Shown here: piece after piece, positions 24,555-32,956 of the stretch
Layout of the letters: each line of letters opens with the position of its first letter
Numbering within the stretch: position 1 is the stretch's first letter
NCBI RefSeq assembly: GCF_014202315.1
Contig: NZ_JACHGN010000036.1
Span: forward strand, 23,037 to 87,036
DNA: 64,000 bases
Direction: 5' to 3'
DNA from: Thermocatellispora tengchongensis
GTDB taxonomy: Bacteria > Actinomycetota > Actinomycetes > Streptosporangiales > Streptosporangiaceae
Position numbers and translations under genes: made by a program
The notes under the pieces: model-generated
Databases searched by the model: none
What the model was told of the DNA's origin: nothing
The model's input: the letters and a program-made list of their open reading frames with translations, nothing else

Positions 24555-25379
24555 ATGAGAACAAGGCGCGTGAGGGCCGCCGTGGCGGGGGCGGCGCTGA
24601 TCCTGGCCGCGGCGGGCTGCGGGCTCGGCGGCGGCGACCAGCAGTCGATCCTGGACAAGGAGGTCCTGGTCGTCGGGGTCAAACCGGACCAGCCGGGCCT
24701 CGGCCTGAGGAAGGGCGGCGAGTACGAGGGCTTCGACGTGGACGTCGCCAAGTACGTCACCCGCAAGCTCGGCTTCGAGAACGTCACCTTCATCCCGGCC
24801 CCGTCGGCGCAGCGGGAGAAGATGCTCCAGGAGGGCCAGGTCGATCTGATCTTCGCCACGTACTCGATCACCCCGGAGCGCAAGACCAAGGTGGACTTCT
24901 CCGGCCCGTACTACGTGGCCCACCAGGACACCCTGGTCCGGGCGTCCGACGCGGCGGTCATCGACAACGTGCGCGACCTCAAGGGCCGCAACCTGTGCCA
25001 GGTGACCGGCTCCAACTCCTGGCGCCGGGTGAAGGAGGAGCGCAAGGTCGCGGTCAACCTGGTCGAGGCGCCGTCGTACAGCGACTGCATCGCCAAGCTG
25101 AAGTCGGGCGAGGTGGACGCGGTCTCCACCGACGACCTCATCCTGGCCGGGTTCGCGGGCGCGGAGACCCGCTCGGTGAAGATCATCAACGCGCCGTTCA
25201 CGGACGAGCGCTACGGGGTGGGCATCAAGAAGGGCGACATCGACGGCTGCGAGGCGGTCAACAAGGCCATCACCGAGATGTACCAGGACGGCACCGCCGA
25301 GAAGCTGCTGCACAAGTGGTTCGGCCCCACCGGGCTGAACCTGACCACCACCGTGCCCCAGTTCGAGGGCTGCGGCTAG
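24555..25379 (+). CDS. glnH: GlnH-like amino-acid-binding lipoprotein
   Basis: A 274-residue substrate-binding lipoprotein. The lipobox LAAAGC places the lipid-modified Cys at residue 22. The SBP_bac_3 domain is plain: VVGVKPDQPGLGLRKGGEYEGFDVDVAKYVTRKLGF, DLIFATYSITPERKTKVDFSGPYYVAHQ and the C-terminal EKLLHKWFG. This type binds polar amino acids such as glutamate, glutamine or aspartate. It follows glnX directly, and no permease or ATPase of an ABC importer is present, so it is a sensor. The ATG at 24555 has AGGGG at 5 bases; a GTG at 24549 also exists. Confidence 0.9.
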   Translation: MRTRRVRAAVAGAALILAAAGCGLGGGDQQSILDKEVLVVGVKPDQPGLGLRKGGEYEGFDVDVAKYVTRKLGFENVTFIPAPSAQREKMLQEGQVDLIFATYSITPERKTKVDFSGPYYVAHQDTLVRASDAAVIDNVRDLKGRNLCQVTGSNSWRRVKEERKVAVNLVEAPSYSDCIAKLKSGEVDAVSTDDLILAGFAGAETRSVKIINAPFTDERYGVGIKKGDIDGCEAVNKAITEMYQDGTAEKLLHKWFGPTGLNLTTTVPQFEGCG

Positions 25380-25401
25380 CGGGGACCCGGGCCGGCTGAC
25401 C

Positions 25402-25419
25402 GGGCCCTGGCAGGGGCCC
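25402..25419. terminator. Putative terminator between convergent genes
   Basis: GGGCCC with GGGCCC makes a 6-bp stem around a 6-base loop. It sits between the stop of the GlnH-like gene and the stop of the convergent GntR gene, within a run of repeated CTGACCGGGCCC words. Confidence 0.4.
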
Positions 25420-25436
25420 TGCTGACCGGGCCCGTG

Positions 25437-26198
25437 TCAGCCGGTGGGCTGGTCGCGGCGGTGCGCGACGTCCATCAGGCGGTAGCCCTCGCGCACCGAG
25501 CGCAGGTGGTCGCGCATGCGGTCGGCGGCGCCCTCGGTGTCGCGGGCTTCGACCGCCGCCGCGATGGCGCGGTGCTCCTGCACCACGGCCTCCCAGAAGT
25601 CGGGGGCCATGCGGGACCGCTGGAAGCCCCGCTCCAGGACGCCCGACAGGGGGGCGCAGAGCAGGGGCAGCAGCCGGTTGCCCGACGCCTCGAACAGGAC
25701 GTTGTGGAACTCGCGGTCGATCTGGTGGAGGGCGTCGGGGTCCATCTCGCCCGGCCGTTCGGGCAGCAGCTTGCGCAGCCGGTCGAGCTGATCCTCGTCG
25801 CGGTTGGCCGCGGCCAGCGAGGCGACCGGGATCTCCAGGATCTCGCGGGTCGCGATGACGTCCTCGGGGGTCAGCTCGTCGGACCACACCAGCAGGGACA
25901 GGTTCGAGTCGAGCAGGTGGGAGATCCGGTCGGGGACCGGGCGCGCCACCGAGGTGCCGCCGCCGGCGCCCGCTCTGGTGACGACGAGGTTGTCGGCGGC
26001 CAGCAGCCGCAGCGCCTCACGGATCGTGCTGCGGCTGGTGCCGAACTGCTCGGCCAGCTCGGCCTCGACGGGAAGCTGCTCGCCGGCGGTGAGCGCGCCA
26101 GTGAGGATCCACTGCCGCATCTGGTCGGCGACCTGCTCGTACGCGCGACGCACTGGCCGCGGCTGGACGGCGGGCCGGCCCGGATGGCGTGGGGACAT
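25437..26198 (-). CDS. FCD-type GntR-family regulator
   Basis: A 253-residue regulator. The winged helix-turn-helix is at ~20-85 (GEQLPVEAELAEQFGTSRSTIREALRLLAADNLV), followed by GGGTSV. The FadR/FCD ligand domain shows Asp, His and His metal-binding residues (the first at DREFHNVLFEA, later EHRAIAAAVEARD). FCD proteins bind small carboxylates or amino acids. The same AAGTCTGA operator word occurs before this gene and before the transporter and catabolic operon to its right, so it very likely controls them and itself. Confidence 0.92.
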   Translation of the reverse strand: MSPRHPGRPAVQPRPVRRAYEQVADQMRQWILTGALTAGEQLPVEAELAEQFGTSRSTIREALRLLAADNLVVTRAGAGGGTSVARPVPDRISHLLDSNLSLLVWSDELTPEDVIATREILEIPVASLAAANRDEDQLDRLRKLLPERPGEMDPDALHQIDREFHNVLFEASGNRLLPLLCAPLSGVLERGFQRSRMAPDFWEAVVQEHRAIAAAVEARDTEGAADRMRDHLRSVREGYRLMDVAHRRDQPTG

Positions 26199-26236
26199 GA
26201 TTGCAGGCTAGGACGGCCGCACACCCCTGTCAAATG

Positions 26237-26255
26237 AAGTCTGATCCTCGGACAT
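26237..26255. promoter_or_regulatory. AAGTCTGA-type operator before the GntR gene
   Basis: AAGTCTGATCCTCGGACAT is an imperfect inverted repeat whose left arm equals that of the operator at 34630. It lies about 39 bases upstream of the GntR start on the minus strand. Confidence 0.5.
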
Positions 26256-26322
26256 CCGTCCTCAAGGCCACGGTGAAGCGGACGTCATCGCACCATTCTG
26301 GAAACCTGGACGTCTCCGAGCG

Positions 26323-26352
26323 TTGACACCGTAGAAATCTGAGTTTTAGCGT
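26323..26352 (+). promoter_or_regulatory. Promoter and operator of the BASS transporter gene
   Basis: TTGACA (26323-26328) and TAGCGT (26347-26352) are separated by 18 bp and fit an actinobacterial housekeeping promoter. AAATCTGAGTTTTAG, related to the AAGTCTGA operator, fills the spacer. GntR binding there would block transcription. Confidence 0.6.
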
Positions 26353-26418
26353 TTTGCGCATGCCGTCGATCGCAGCGCGCGTTCGGATCCCCCGGCATTC
26401 CGAAGAGGAGACCCTACG

Positions 26419-27303
26419 GTGGACGACTCTCCCTTGCTGCACGCGGTGCTGCTGTCGTCGCTGGCCCTGATCATGTTCGGGCTCGGCCTCAGCCTGACCA
26501 CCGCCGACTTCACCCGTATCACCCGTCAGCCCCGGGTGGCCCTGGTCGCCCTGGGCTGCCAGATCCTCGTCCTGCCGGCGCTGTGCTTCGCGCTGGTCAC
26601 CGTGCTCGACCTGGCGGCGCCGCTGGCGGTCGGCATGATGCTGCTGGCCGCCTCGCCCGGCGGGACGGTGGCCAACCTGTACAGCCATCTGGCCGGCGGC
26701 GACGTCGCGCTGAACATCACGCTGACGGCGGTCAACTCGGTGCTGGCCCCGTTCACCATGCCGATCGTGGTCAACCTCGCGATGGCGCACTTCATCGGGT
26801 CGGGTGAGGACATCGGCCTCGGCTTCGGGGAGCTGGCCCAGGTCTTCGCCGTCGTCCTGGTCCCGGTCGCGCTCGGCATGCTGGTCCGCCGCCGGTACCG
26901 GGAGTTCGCCGACCGCATGGACCGGCCGGGCCGGATCGTGTCCGGGGTGTTCCTGCTGCTGGTGGTGCTCGGCGCCATCTTCCAGGAGCGGGAGCACCTG
27001 CTGGACTACGTGGCCTCGGTCGGCCTGGCCACCGCGCTGTTCGGTCTGCTCAGCTTCACCGTCGGCTACGGCGCGCCCCGGCTGGCCAGGGCCGGACGGC
27101 GCCAGGCCATCGCCTCGGCCATGGAGATCAGCGTGCACAACACCGCCCTCGCCATCACCATCGCGATCAGCCCGGACCTGCTCGGGAACACCGAGATGGC
27201 GAGCCCGGCGGCGATATACACGGTCGTGGCGTTCACCGGTGCGATGATCTTCACTCGCCTCATGCGGCGCGCCGGCCGGAGCGCGACGCCGGTGGGCGGC
27301 TGA
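26419..27303 (+). CDS. BASS-family sodium-coupled transporter
   Basis: A 294-residue, ~9-10 helix protein of the bile acid:sodium symporter superfamily. Conserved elements include MMLLAASPGGTVANLYSHLAGGDVALNITLTAVNSVLAP and the second-half AMEISVHNTALAITIA, corresponding to the two crossover helices with E-x-x-x-N/Q. BASS proteins import organic anions such as pantoate, pyruvate or keto acids. Between the FCD regulator and a CoA-ester catabolic operon, a carboxylate substrate for that pathway is plausible. A GAAGAGGAG site precedes the GTG start. Confidence 0.87.
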   Translation: MDDSPLLHAVLLSSLALIMFGLGLSLTTADFTRITRQPRVALVALGCQILVLPALCFALVTVLDLAAPLAVGMMLLAASPGGTVANLYSHLAGGDVALNITLTAVNSVLAPFTMPIVVNLAMAHFIGSGEDIGLGFGELAQVFAVVLVPVALGMLVRRRYREFADRMDRPGRIVSGVFLLLVVLGAIFQEREHLLDYVASVGLATALFGLLSFTVGYGAPRLARAGRRQAIASAMEISVHNTALAITIAISPDLLGNTEMASPAAIYTVVAFTGAMIFTRLMRRAGRSATPVGG

Positions 27304-27340
27304 CCGCTCTTGCCTACATCACGTGACAAGCCGTGACATG

Positions 27341-27377
27341 CCGGCGGCCCGGCCCGTACCACGGGCCGGGCCGCCGG
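27341..27377. terminator. Bidirectional terminator between the transporter and SDR genes
   Basis: A perfect 17-bp stem (CCGGCGGCCCGGCCCGT and its complement) closes on a 3-base loop between two convergent genes. Confidence 0.75.
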
Positions 27378-27395
27378 TCGTGCCGGGCCCCGGGC

Positions 27396-28160
27396 TCAGA
27401 CCGTGAAGTTGAGGGCCAGCCGCCCGCCGTCGGCGTAGACGGTCTGGGCGGTGATGTAGCGGGCGTCCTCGCCGGCCAGGAAGAGGACCACGCCGGCGAT
27501 GTCGTCCGGGTCGGCCAGCCGCCGCAGGGGCGTGCGGGACAGCACGTAGTCCCGCACCTGCTGGTGCTCCAGCAGCCCTCCGGTCATCCCGGTGACCGTC
27601 GTGCCGGGGCCGACGGCGTTCACCCGGATGCCGTGGGGCGCCAGGCTCAGCGCCATGGAACGGGTGAGCGCGTTGACGCCCGCCTTGGACGCGCTGTAGG
27701 CGGCGTTCTCGCCCGCCGACAGCAGGGCGCCGATCGAGGAGGTGGTCACGATCGCCCCGCCGCGCCCCTGCCGGATCATGATGCGGGCGGCGGCCTGCCC
27801 GCACAGGAACACCGAGGTGAGGTTGGCGGCGAGGGTCGCGTCCCACTCCTCGCGGGTGGTCTCGGGGAACGGGCTGAGCCGCTGGATGCCGGCGTTGGCG
27901 TGCAGGACGTCCAGGCCGCCGAGGTCGGCGGCCACGCGGGCGAAGGTCTCGGTCACGCTGGCGCCGTCGGTCACGTCGCAGGCGTAGAACCGGGCCTCGT
28001 GGCCCTCGCCGGCGAGCCGCGCGGCCTCGGCGTCGCCGCCGGTGCCGTCGAGGTCCAGGATGGCGACGCGGGCGCCCTCGGCGGCGAATCGGCGCGCCGC
28101 CGCCAGTCCGATGCCGCTCGCCCCGCCGGTCACCACGGCCGTCTTGCCGTCGAATCTCAT
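27396..28160 (-). CDS. SDR-family NAD(P)-dependent oxidoreductase
   Basis: A 254-residue classical short-chain dehydrogenase. It has the nucleotide motif TGGASGIG, the NAG motif (HANAGIQ, a slight variant of N-N-A-G), catalytic Ser in TTSSIGALL and YxxxK in YSASK. The Asp in AILDLDG suggests NAD(H). It starts at ATG with GGAG before it. It follows the catabolic operon but has its own promoter, so it may be regulated separately. It is probably a hydroxyacyl- or alcohol-type dehydrogenase in the same pathway; the substrate is unknown. Confidence 0.9.
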   Translation of the reverse strand: MRFDGKTAVVTGGASGIGLAAARRFAAEGARVAILDLDGTGGDAEAARLAGEGHEARFYACDVTDGASVTETFARVAADLGGLDVLHANAGIQRLSPFPETTREEWDATLAANLTSVFLCGQAAARIMIRQGRGGAIVTTSSIGALLSAGENAAYSASKAGVNALTRSMALSLAPHGIRVNAVGPGTTVTGMTGGLLEHQQVRDYVLSRTPLRRLADPDDIAGVVLFLAGEDARYITAQTVYADGGRLALNFTV

Positions 28161-28242
28161 GCTCGCTCCTTCTCCGGGCCCCGGAACGGCGGAGCCGCGG
28201 CACCCTGAGCAGGGTGTCGCGGCTCGCGGGGGAAACATCTCT

Positions 28243-28271
28243 AGAATACGAGCGAACGCTCGTGTTTTCAA
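28243..28271 (-). promoter_or_regulatory. Promoter of the SDR gene with embedded palindrome
   Basis: On the minus strand TTGAAA and TATTCT are 17 bp apart. The perfect 16-bp palindrome ACGAGCGAACGCTCGT (28248-28263) fills the spacer and touches the -10. This is the usual layout for TetR-family repression; no matching regulator gene is adjacent. Confidence 0.6.
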
Positions 28272-30250
28272 GCGGGCAACGGCAGCTCCGTGATCGCCAG
28301 GCCGGCGTCGTACCCCTCCCGGCCCGAGGCGACGTAGCTGCGCGGCGCGGACGCGTCGCCGATCACCAGGGTCTGCCGCCCGCCCGTGTCCAGCAGCGGC
28401 GGCGCCTCCAGCGGGCCACCGCGCACCACCGTGGCCACCGGGCCCAGCTCGCGCAGCCGGCGGGACAGCACGTGCGCGATCCGCAGCGAGCCGTCCACCA
28501 CCCCGACCGGGACCACGCCGGTGTGCACGGTCACGCCCGCCTCGTCCAGCCGGCGCAGCACGCCGATCCGGCTCACGAAGGCGACGCGGCGCGCGATCAT
28601 CTCGCCCGAGGTGAGCAGGTGCACCTCATGCCCGTCGGCGGCCAGGGCCGTGGTCAGCGCGTACAGCGGCTCCTCCTGCGCGTCGTCCACCACCACGATG
28701 GGGCCCGACAGGGTCGCCCGCAGCCGCCACGCGTCCGCCATGGACAGGGTCGCCGCCACGCCGGGGACCTGCTGGACCACCGGCCTGGCGCCGGTCGCCA
28801 GGACCACCACGTCGTGCGGGTGCCAGCCCGCGACGACCTCCTCGGTCACCTCGGTGCCGAGGTGGATCTCCACCCCCGCCTTGGTCACCTCGTCGGTCAG
28901 CCAGCCGGGCGCCAGCGCCATCTCCTCCCGGCCGGTGACCGTGGCCTCCCAGCCGATCCGGCCGCCGAGCCGCTCGTCCCGCTCGTACAGGTGCACGGTG
29001 TGACCACCGGCCGCGGCCGAGCGCGCGGCCTCCAGCCCGGCCAGCCCGCCGCCGACCACCCGCACCGTCCGCGGCACGGCGGCCCGCACCGGCTCGCGGT
29101 GCGCGGCCTCCCGGCCGGTACCGGGCGCGTAGATGCACACGATCTCCCGCGCGGTGTGGATGAACTCCCAGCACACGTTGCAGTACGTGCAGGGGCGCGG
29201 GGTCTGCCCGGCCCGGCGCTTGGCGACCAGGTCAGGCTCGGCCAGCCACGCGCGGGACATGCCGATCAGGTCGGCGACGCCCTCGTCCACCAGCCGCTGC
29301 CCGGTCTCCAGGTCCGGCACCTTCGCCAGGGCCATCACCGGGATGCCGTCGGCGACCTCGCGGACGCCCGCCGCCAGATGCGCGAACGGCGCCGGGCCGA
29401 ACGCGAGGTCGGGCACGTGGTACTCCAGGCTCGGGCTGGCGTTGGCCTGGCTGACCGCCAGAAAGTCGGGCCGGGCCTCGCGGGCCAGCAGCGCGACGAT
29501 GCGCTGCGACTCCGCCAGGTCCAGGCCGCCGTCCACGTACTCGTGCGCGGAGATCTTCAGGCCCACCACGAAGTCCTCGCCGCAGCGGTCCCGGATCGCC
29601 CGCAGCACCTCCATCACGAACCGGCTGCGGTTCTCGGTGCTGCCGCCCCACCGGTCGTCGCGGAAGTTGCTGGAGGGCGAGAGGAACTGGGTGATGACGT
29701 AGCCGTGCGCGCCGTGGATCTCCACGCCGTCGAAACCGGCCTCGGCCAGGTGGGCCGCGGAGCGCGCGAACCCGTCGATCAGCTCGTGGATCTCCTCCTC
29801 GTCCATGGCGTGCGGGGTCATCCCGCTGTACGGGTCGCGGGTCCCCGACGCCGACCAGGGCTTGAGCAGCGGGGTGTGCAACGCCTGGCGGCCGATGTGC
29901 CAGAGCTGGCCCAGGATCGGCGTGCCGTGCCGGTGCACCGCCTCGGCGAGCCGGCGGAACCGCGGGATGTTGTCCGGCTCGTAGGCCAGCGGGACCGAGT
30001 AGCCGGGGATCGAGGTCGGATGCACCGACAGGCCCTCGGTGATGATCAGACCGGCCCCGCCGCGCGCACGCGCCTCGTAGAAGGCGATCTGCTCCGGCGT
30101 GATGTCGCGGTTGCGGCCGAGATTGTTGATGGTCGCGGTGAACGCGACGCGGTTGGGCAGGGACAGGCGGCCCGCCGAGTACGGGCTCAGCAGGCCGGCC
30201 GGGGCGGTCACGCCGCCCCGCTCGGCGGGGTCGATGGAGTCGTTCGGCAC
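28268..30250 (-). CDS. Old-Yellow-Enzyme/2,4-dienoyl-CoA reductase-type oxidoreductase
   Basis: A 660-residue three-part flavoenzyme. Residues ~10-345 form the FMN barrel (LPNRVAFTATINNLGRNRDI, HGAHGYVITQFLSPSSNFRDDRWGG, AHEY). The iron-sulfur site is CTYCNVC...C around residue 360. The C-terminal half is an FAD/NAD(P)H domain (VRVVGGGLAGLEAARSAAAGG, ATGARP). This is the plan of 2,4-dienoyl-CoA reductase and trimethylamine dehydrogenase. It would reduce an enoyl or ring double bond in the pathway. The GTG at 30250 has GGAGGGGGA; it overlaps the CoA lyase gene by 43 bp. Confidence 0.88.
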   Translation of the reverse strand: MPNDSIDPAERGGVTAPAGLLSPYSAGRLSLPNRVAFTATINNLGRNRDITPEQIAFYEARARGGAGLIITEGLSVHPTSIPGYSVPLAYEPDNIPRFRRLAEAVHRHGTPILGQLWHIGRQALHTPLLKPWSASGTRDPYSGMTPHAMDEEEIHELIDGFARSAAHLAEAGFDGVEIHGAHGYVITQFLSPSSNFRDDRWGGSTENRSRFVMEVLRAIRDRCGEDFVVGLKISAHEYVDGGLDLAESQRIVALLAREARPDFLAVSQANASPSLEYHVPDLAFGPAPFAHLAAGVREVADGIPVMALAKVPDLETGQRLVDEGVADLIGMSRAWLAEPDLVAKRRAGQTPRPCTYCNVCWEFIHTAREIVCIYAPGTGREAAHREPVRAAVPRTVRVVGGGLAGLEAARSAAAGGHTVHLYERDERLGGRIGWEATVTGREEMALAPGWLTDEVTKAGVEIHLGTEVTEEVVAGWHPHDVVVLATGARPVVQQVPGVAATLSMADAWRLRATLSGPIVVVDDAQEEPLYALTTALAADGHEVHLLTSGEMIARRVAFVSRIGVLRRLDEAGVTVHTGVVPVGVVDGSLRIAHVLSRRLRELGPVATVVRGGPLEAPPLLDTGGRQTLVIGDASAPRSYVASGREGYDAGLAITELPLPA

Positions 30251-31176
30251 GAGTCCCCCTCCTGGTCGGGGCCGATGAGCTCGGCCTTGGCGAGTATGCC
30301 CTGCACCACGCGCAGGGTGGCGGCGTCGAGCATCCGGCCGTCCACGCCGGTGGCGCCCTGCCGCCGCCGCAGCGCCTCCTCGTGCACGCCGGCCAGATGC
30401 CGGGCCCACGCCACGTCCTCGGCGGACGGCGCGAACACCCGGTTGATCGGCGTGAGCTGGCCCGGGTGGATCGCCCACTTGCCGGAGTAGCCCTGGTCGG
30501 CGGCCTCGGCCGCCTCCCGCAGCAGCCCGGCCTCGTCCCGGTAGTCGGGGAACGGGCCGTCGATCGCCTCGATCCCGGCGGCCCGCGCCGCCACCACGAT
30601 CCGGGACCGCGCGTACGCCCACACCCGCGGGTCGAGCGCGGCCGACGGGGGCACGCCCTGGGAGGCGGCCATGTCGCCGGGCCCGAAGATCAGGGCCTCC
30701 AGGCGCGGGCTGCACCGGGCGACCTCCTCGGCCCGGGTCAGGCCCGCCACGTCCTCGATCAGCGCCTCGATCCCGATCGGCGGGGCCTGGCCGGCCGGGT
30801 CCTCCAGGGCGTCGAGCAGCGTCTCGACGAACCACACGTCGCGGGGATGCCGGACCTTCGGCACGACGATCAGGTCCGGCCGGGCCGGCAGGACCGCCAG
30901 GATGTCGGCGTGGGCGGCGGCGGTGTCCACGGCGTTGATCCGGACGGCGGTGGTCTTGCCGCTCCAGTCCAGCGTGGCCAGGGCCTCCGCCACGGCCCGC
31001 CGCGCGTCGTCCTTGCGGTCGGGCGCGACGCCGTCCTCCAGGTCCAGCAACGCGACGTCCGCCGCGCTCGCCGCCGCCTTGGCCAGCATGGCCGGGTTCG
31101 AGCCCGGCGTCGCGAGCACGCTGCGGCGCAGCCGCACCGCGCGGACGGAGGTGGGGAAGGGGTCGGGGGCGCTCAC
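30208..31176 (-). CDS. HpcH/HpaI (CitE-like) CoA-ester lyase
   Basis: A 322-residue aldolase of the citrate lyase beta-subunit family, with RSVLATPGSNPAMLAKAAASAADVALLDLEDGV at the N-terminus, the metal-binding Glu in IEALIEDVAGL and Asp in FGPGDMAAS, and SGKWAIHPGQLTPIN late. Members cleave malyl-CoA, methylmalyl-CoA or citramalyl-CoA to an acyl-CoA and an alpha-keto acid. With CoA-transferase and MaoC neighbours, a C4-C5 hydroxy-dicarboxyl-CoA is the likely substrate. The GTG start overlaps the CoA-transferase stop. Confidence 0.88.
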   Translation of the reverse strand: MSAPDPFPTSVRAVRLRRSVLATPGSNPAMLAKAAASAADVALLDLEDGVAPDRKDDARRAVAEALATLDWSGKTTAVRINAVDTAAAHADILAVLPARPDLIVVPKVRHPRDVWFVETLLDALEDPAGQAPPIGIEALIEDVAGLTRAEEVARCSPRLEALIFGPGDMAASQGVPPSAALDPRVWAYARSRIVVAARAAGIEAIDGPFPDYRDEAGLLREAAEAADQGYSGKWAIHPGQLTPINRVFAPSAEDVAWARHLAGVHEEALRRRQGATGVDGRMLDAATLRVVQGILAKAELIGPDQEGDSCRTTPSTPPSGAA

Positions 31177-32435
31177 CCGACGGCCCCGCTCGCGCGGTAT
31201 TCGGCCAGCTCCGCCGCCGTGACGCCGAACTCGGCGAGCACCTGCTCGGTGTGCTCGCCCAGCTCCGGCGGGCCCAGCTCGTTGACGTTGTCGAAGGCGG
31301 AGAACCGGGGCGGGTAGTCGAACACCTTCACCGGCCCGACCGCGCTGGAGACCTCCTTCACCAGCCCGCGCGACCGCATCCGCGAGTGGGCCAGCCCCTC
31401 GTCGAACTCGTTGAACGCCCCGGCCGGGATGCCCGCCTCGTGGAACCTGGCCAGCCAGTACTCCAGCGGGCGGGCGCCGATCGCGTCGCTGACGATCTTC
31501 TCAAGCTCCTCCCGGTTCGCCAGTCGCAGGCCATTGCCGGCGTACCGGGGGTCGTCCACCAGCTCGGGCCGGTCGATGGCGTCGCAGAACCGCTTCCAGT
31601 GCACCCGGCTCCCCGCGCCCGCCGCCAGGATCACGCCCCGGCCCTCGGCGGTGCGGTACACGCCGTACGGGAACATCGTGTGGTGGTGCAGGCCCACCCG
31701 CCCCGGCCGGCGCCCGGCGTACCACCACAGGTAGGGGAAGTACCCGGTCCAGGTCATCACCGAGTCGAACAGGGCGACGTCGATGTCGCCGCCCTCGCCG
31801 GTGCGCTCGCGGTGGTAGAGCGCCTGGAGCACGGCGGTGGTCGCGTACATCGCGCCCGAGATGTCGGCGACCGACAGCGAGATCTTGGCCGGGGACTCGG
31901 GGGTGCCGTTGGTGTTGATCAGCCCGGTCTCGCCCTGGATGATCAGGTCCAGTGCCATCCGGTCGCGGTCCGGACCCTCCTGGCCGAATCCGGAGATCCG
32001 GCACAGCACCAGGTCGGGGCGTGCGGCGCGCAGCCGCTCCGGCGTCAGCCCCCAGCGCTCCAGCGTGCCGGGGACGAAGTTCTCCACCAGCACGTCCGCG
32101 CGGGCGACCAGCTTGAGCAGGATCTCGGCGCCGGCGGGCGTCGAGAGGTCCACGGCCACGCTCTGCTTGCCGGGGTTGACCCAGGCGTGCCCGGAGGACA
32201 TCCCGTGCACGATGTCGTCCCAGCCCCGGATCAGGTCGCCGACGCCCGGCCGTTCGATCTTGATGACCCGCGCGCCCATCTGCGCCAGGTTCTTGGTGCA
32301 CACCGGCCCGGCCACGCCCTGGCTCAGGTCGATGACCGTGACGCCGCCCAGCGCGGTCCTGTGCCCGGTCGAGTGCCCGGTTCCGTGCCCGGTGCCGTGC
32401 CCGGTTCCGTGCTCGGTTCCATGCGGGGTCGTCAT
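31173..32435 (-). CDS. CaiB/BaiF-family (class III) CoA-transferase
   Basis: A 420-residue CoA-transferase. It has TVIDLSQGVAGPVCTKNLAQMGARVIKIERPGVGD at ~35-70, the catalytic Asp in LIIQGETGLINTNGTPESP-adjacent RMALDLIIQ, and ALYHRERTGEGGDIDVALFDS. The first ~25 residues are an odd run of HGTGHGT repeats from 12-bp DNA repeats. Such enzymes exchange CoA between dicarboxylates or shift it within a molecule (as mesaconyl-CoA C1-C4 transferase does). The ATG at 32435 overlaps the MaoC stop (ATGA). Confidence 0.9.
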   Translation of the reverse strand: MTTPHGTEHGTGHGTGHGTGHSTGHRTALGGVTVIDLSQGVAGPVCTKNLAQMGARVIKIERPGVGDLIRGWDDIVHGMSSGHAWVNPGKQSVAVDLSTPAGAEILLKLVARADVLVENFVPGTLERWGLTPERLRAARPDLVLCRISGFGQEGPDRDRMALDLIIQGETGLINTNGTPESPAKISLSVADISGAMYATTAVLQALYHRERTGEGGDIDVALFDSVMTWTGYFPYLWWYAGRRPGRVGLHHHTMFPYGVYRTAEGRGVILAAGAGSRVHWKRFCDAIDRPELVDDPRYAGNGLRLANREELEKIVSDAIGARPLEYWLARFHEAGIPAGAFNEFDEGLAHSRMRSRGLVKEVSSAVGPVKVFDYPPRFSAFDNVNELGPPELGEHTEQVLAEFGVTAAELAEYRASGAVG

Positions 32436-32947
32436 GCCGTCTCCTCCGGCTCCGCCACGTGGCCGTCGCGCTCGGCCCAGTGCGAGAACCGCTTGAGCAG
32501 CACCCGCCGGGTGCCCTCGACGACCACCGTGCCGTCGCCCTTCCGGCCGGTGAAGCGGTAGGTCATGACCCCGGCGTCCGGCCGGTCGCCGGCGTCGCTC
32601 AGCTCCACGACCTCGCTGTGGGCGTAGAGGGTGTCGCCCCGGTACACCGGGGCGGGCAGCCGCACCCCGGTGAGCCCCAGGTCGGCGAGCGCGTTCTCGC
32701 TCATGTCCTCGGCGGTCAGGCCGATGACGATGGCCAGGGTCGCGCCGCCCATCACCAGCCGCTCGGTGAACAGGCCGCCGGAGGCCCGGTGGATGTAGTC
32801 CAGGTTGAAGTGGCCCTGCGCGGTGTTGAGCGTGGTGAGGGTCAGCCAGAGGTTGTCCACGTTGGAGACCGTGCGCCCGCGTACGTGCTCGTACCGGTCG
32901 CCGGCGGTGAAGTGCTCGAAGTAGTTGTCCGGGCTCGTGTACGGCAT
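32432..32947 (-). CDS. MaoC-like enoyl-CoA hydratase (first of two)
   Basis: A 171-residue hot-dog-fold MaoC hydratase. The start NYFEHFTAGDRYEHVRGRTVSNVDNLWLTLTTLNTAQGHFN shows the Asp and His that replace the usual D...H catalytic pair of this branch. GDTLYAHSEVVELSD marks the later beta sheet. It is in one operon with acyl-CoA dehydrogenase and CoA-transferase. A mesaconyl-CoA-hydratase-like reaction is reasonable, but the substrate is inferred. Confidence 0.85.
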   Translation of the reverse strand: MPYTSPDNYFEHFTAGDRYEHVRGRTVSNVDNLWLTLTTLNTAQGHFNLDYIHRASGGLFTERLVMGGATLAIVIGLTAEDMSENALADLGLTGVRLPAPVYRGDTLYAHSEVVELSDAGDRPDAGVMTYRFTGRKGDGTVVVEGTRRVLLKRFSHWAERDGHVAEPEETA

Positions 32948-32956
32948 GTCGTCCCC

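Noticed and set aside
22027..24564. An 845-codon open frame on the minus strand over the FHA and GlnX-like genes
   Set aside because: Low-complexity Arg/Gly/Gln translation with no motif; the plus-strand genes have clear domains.
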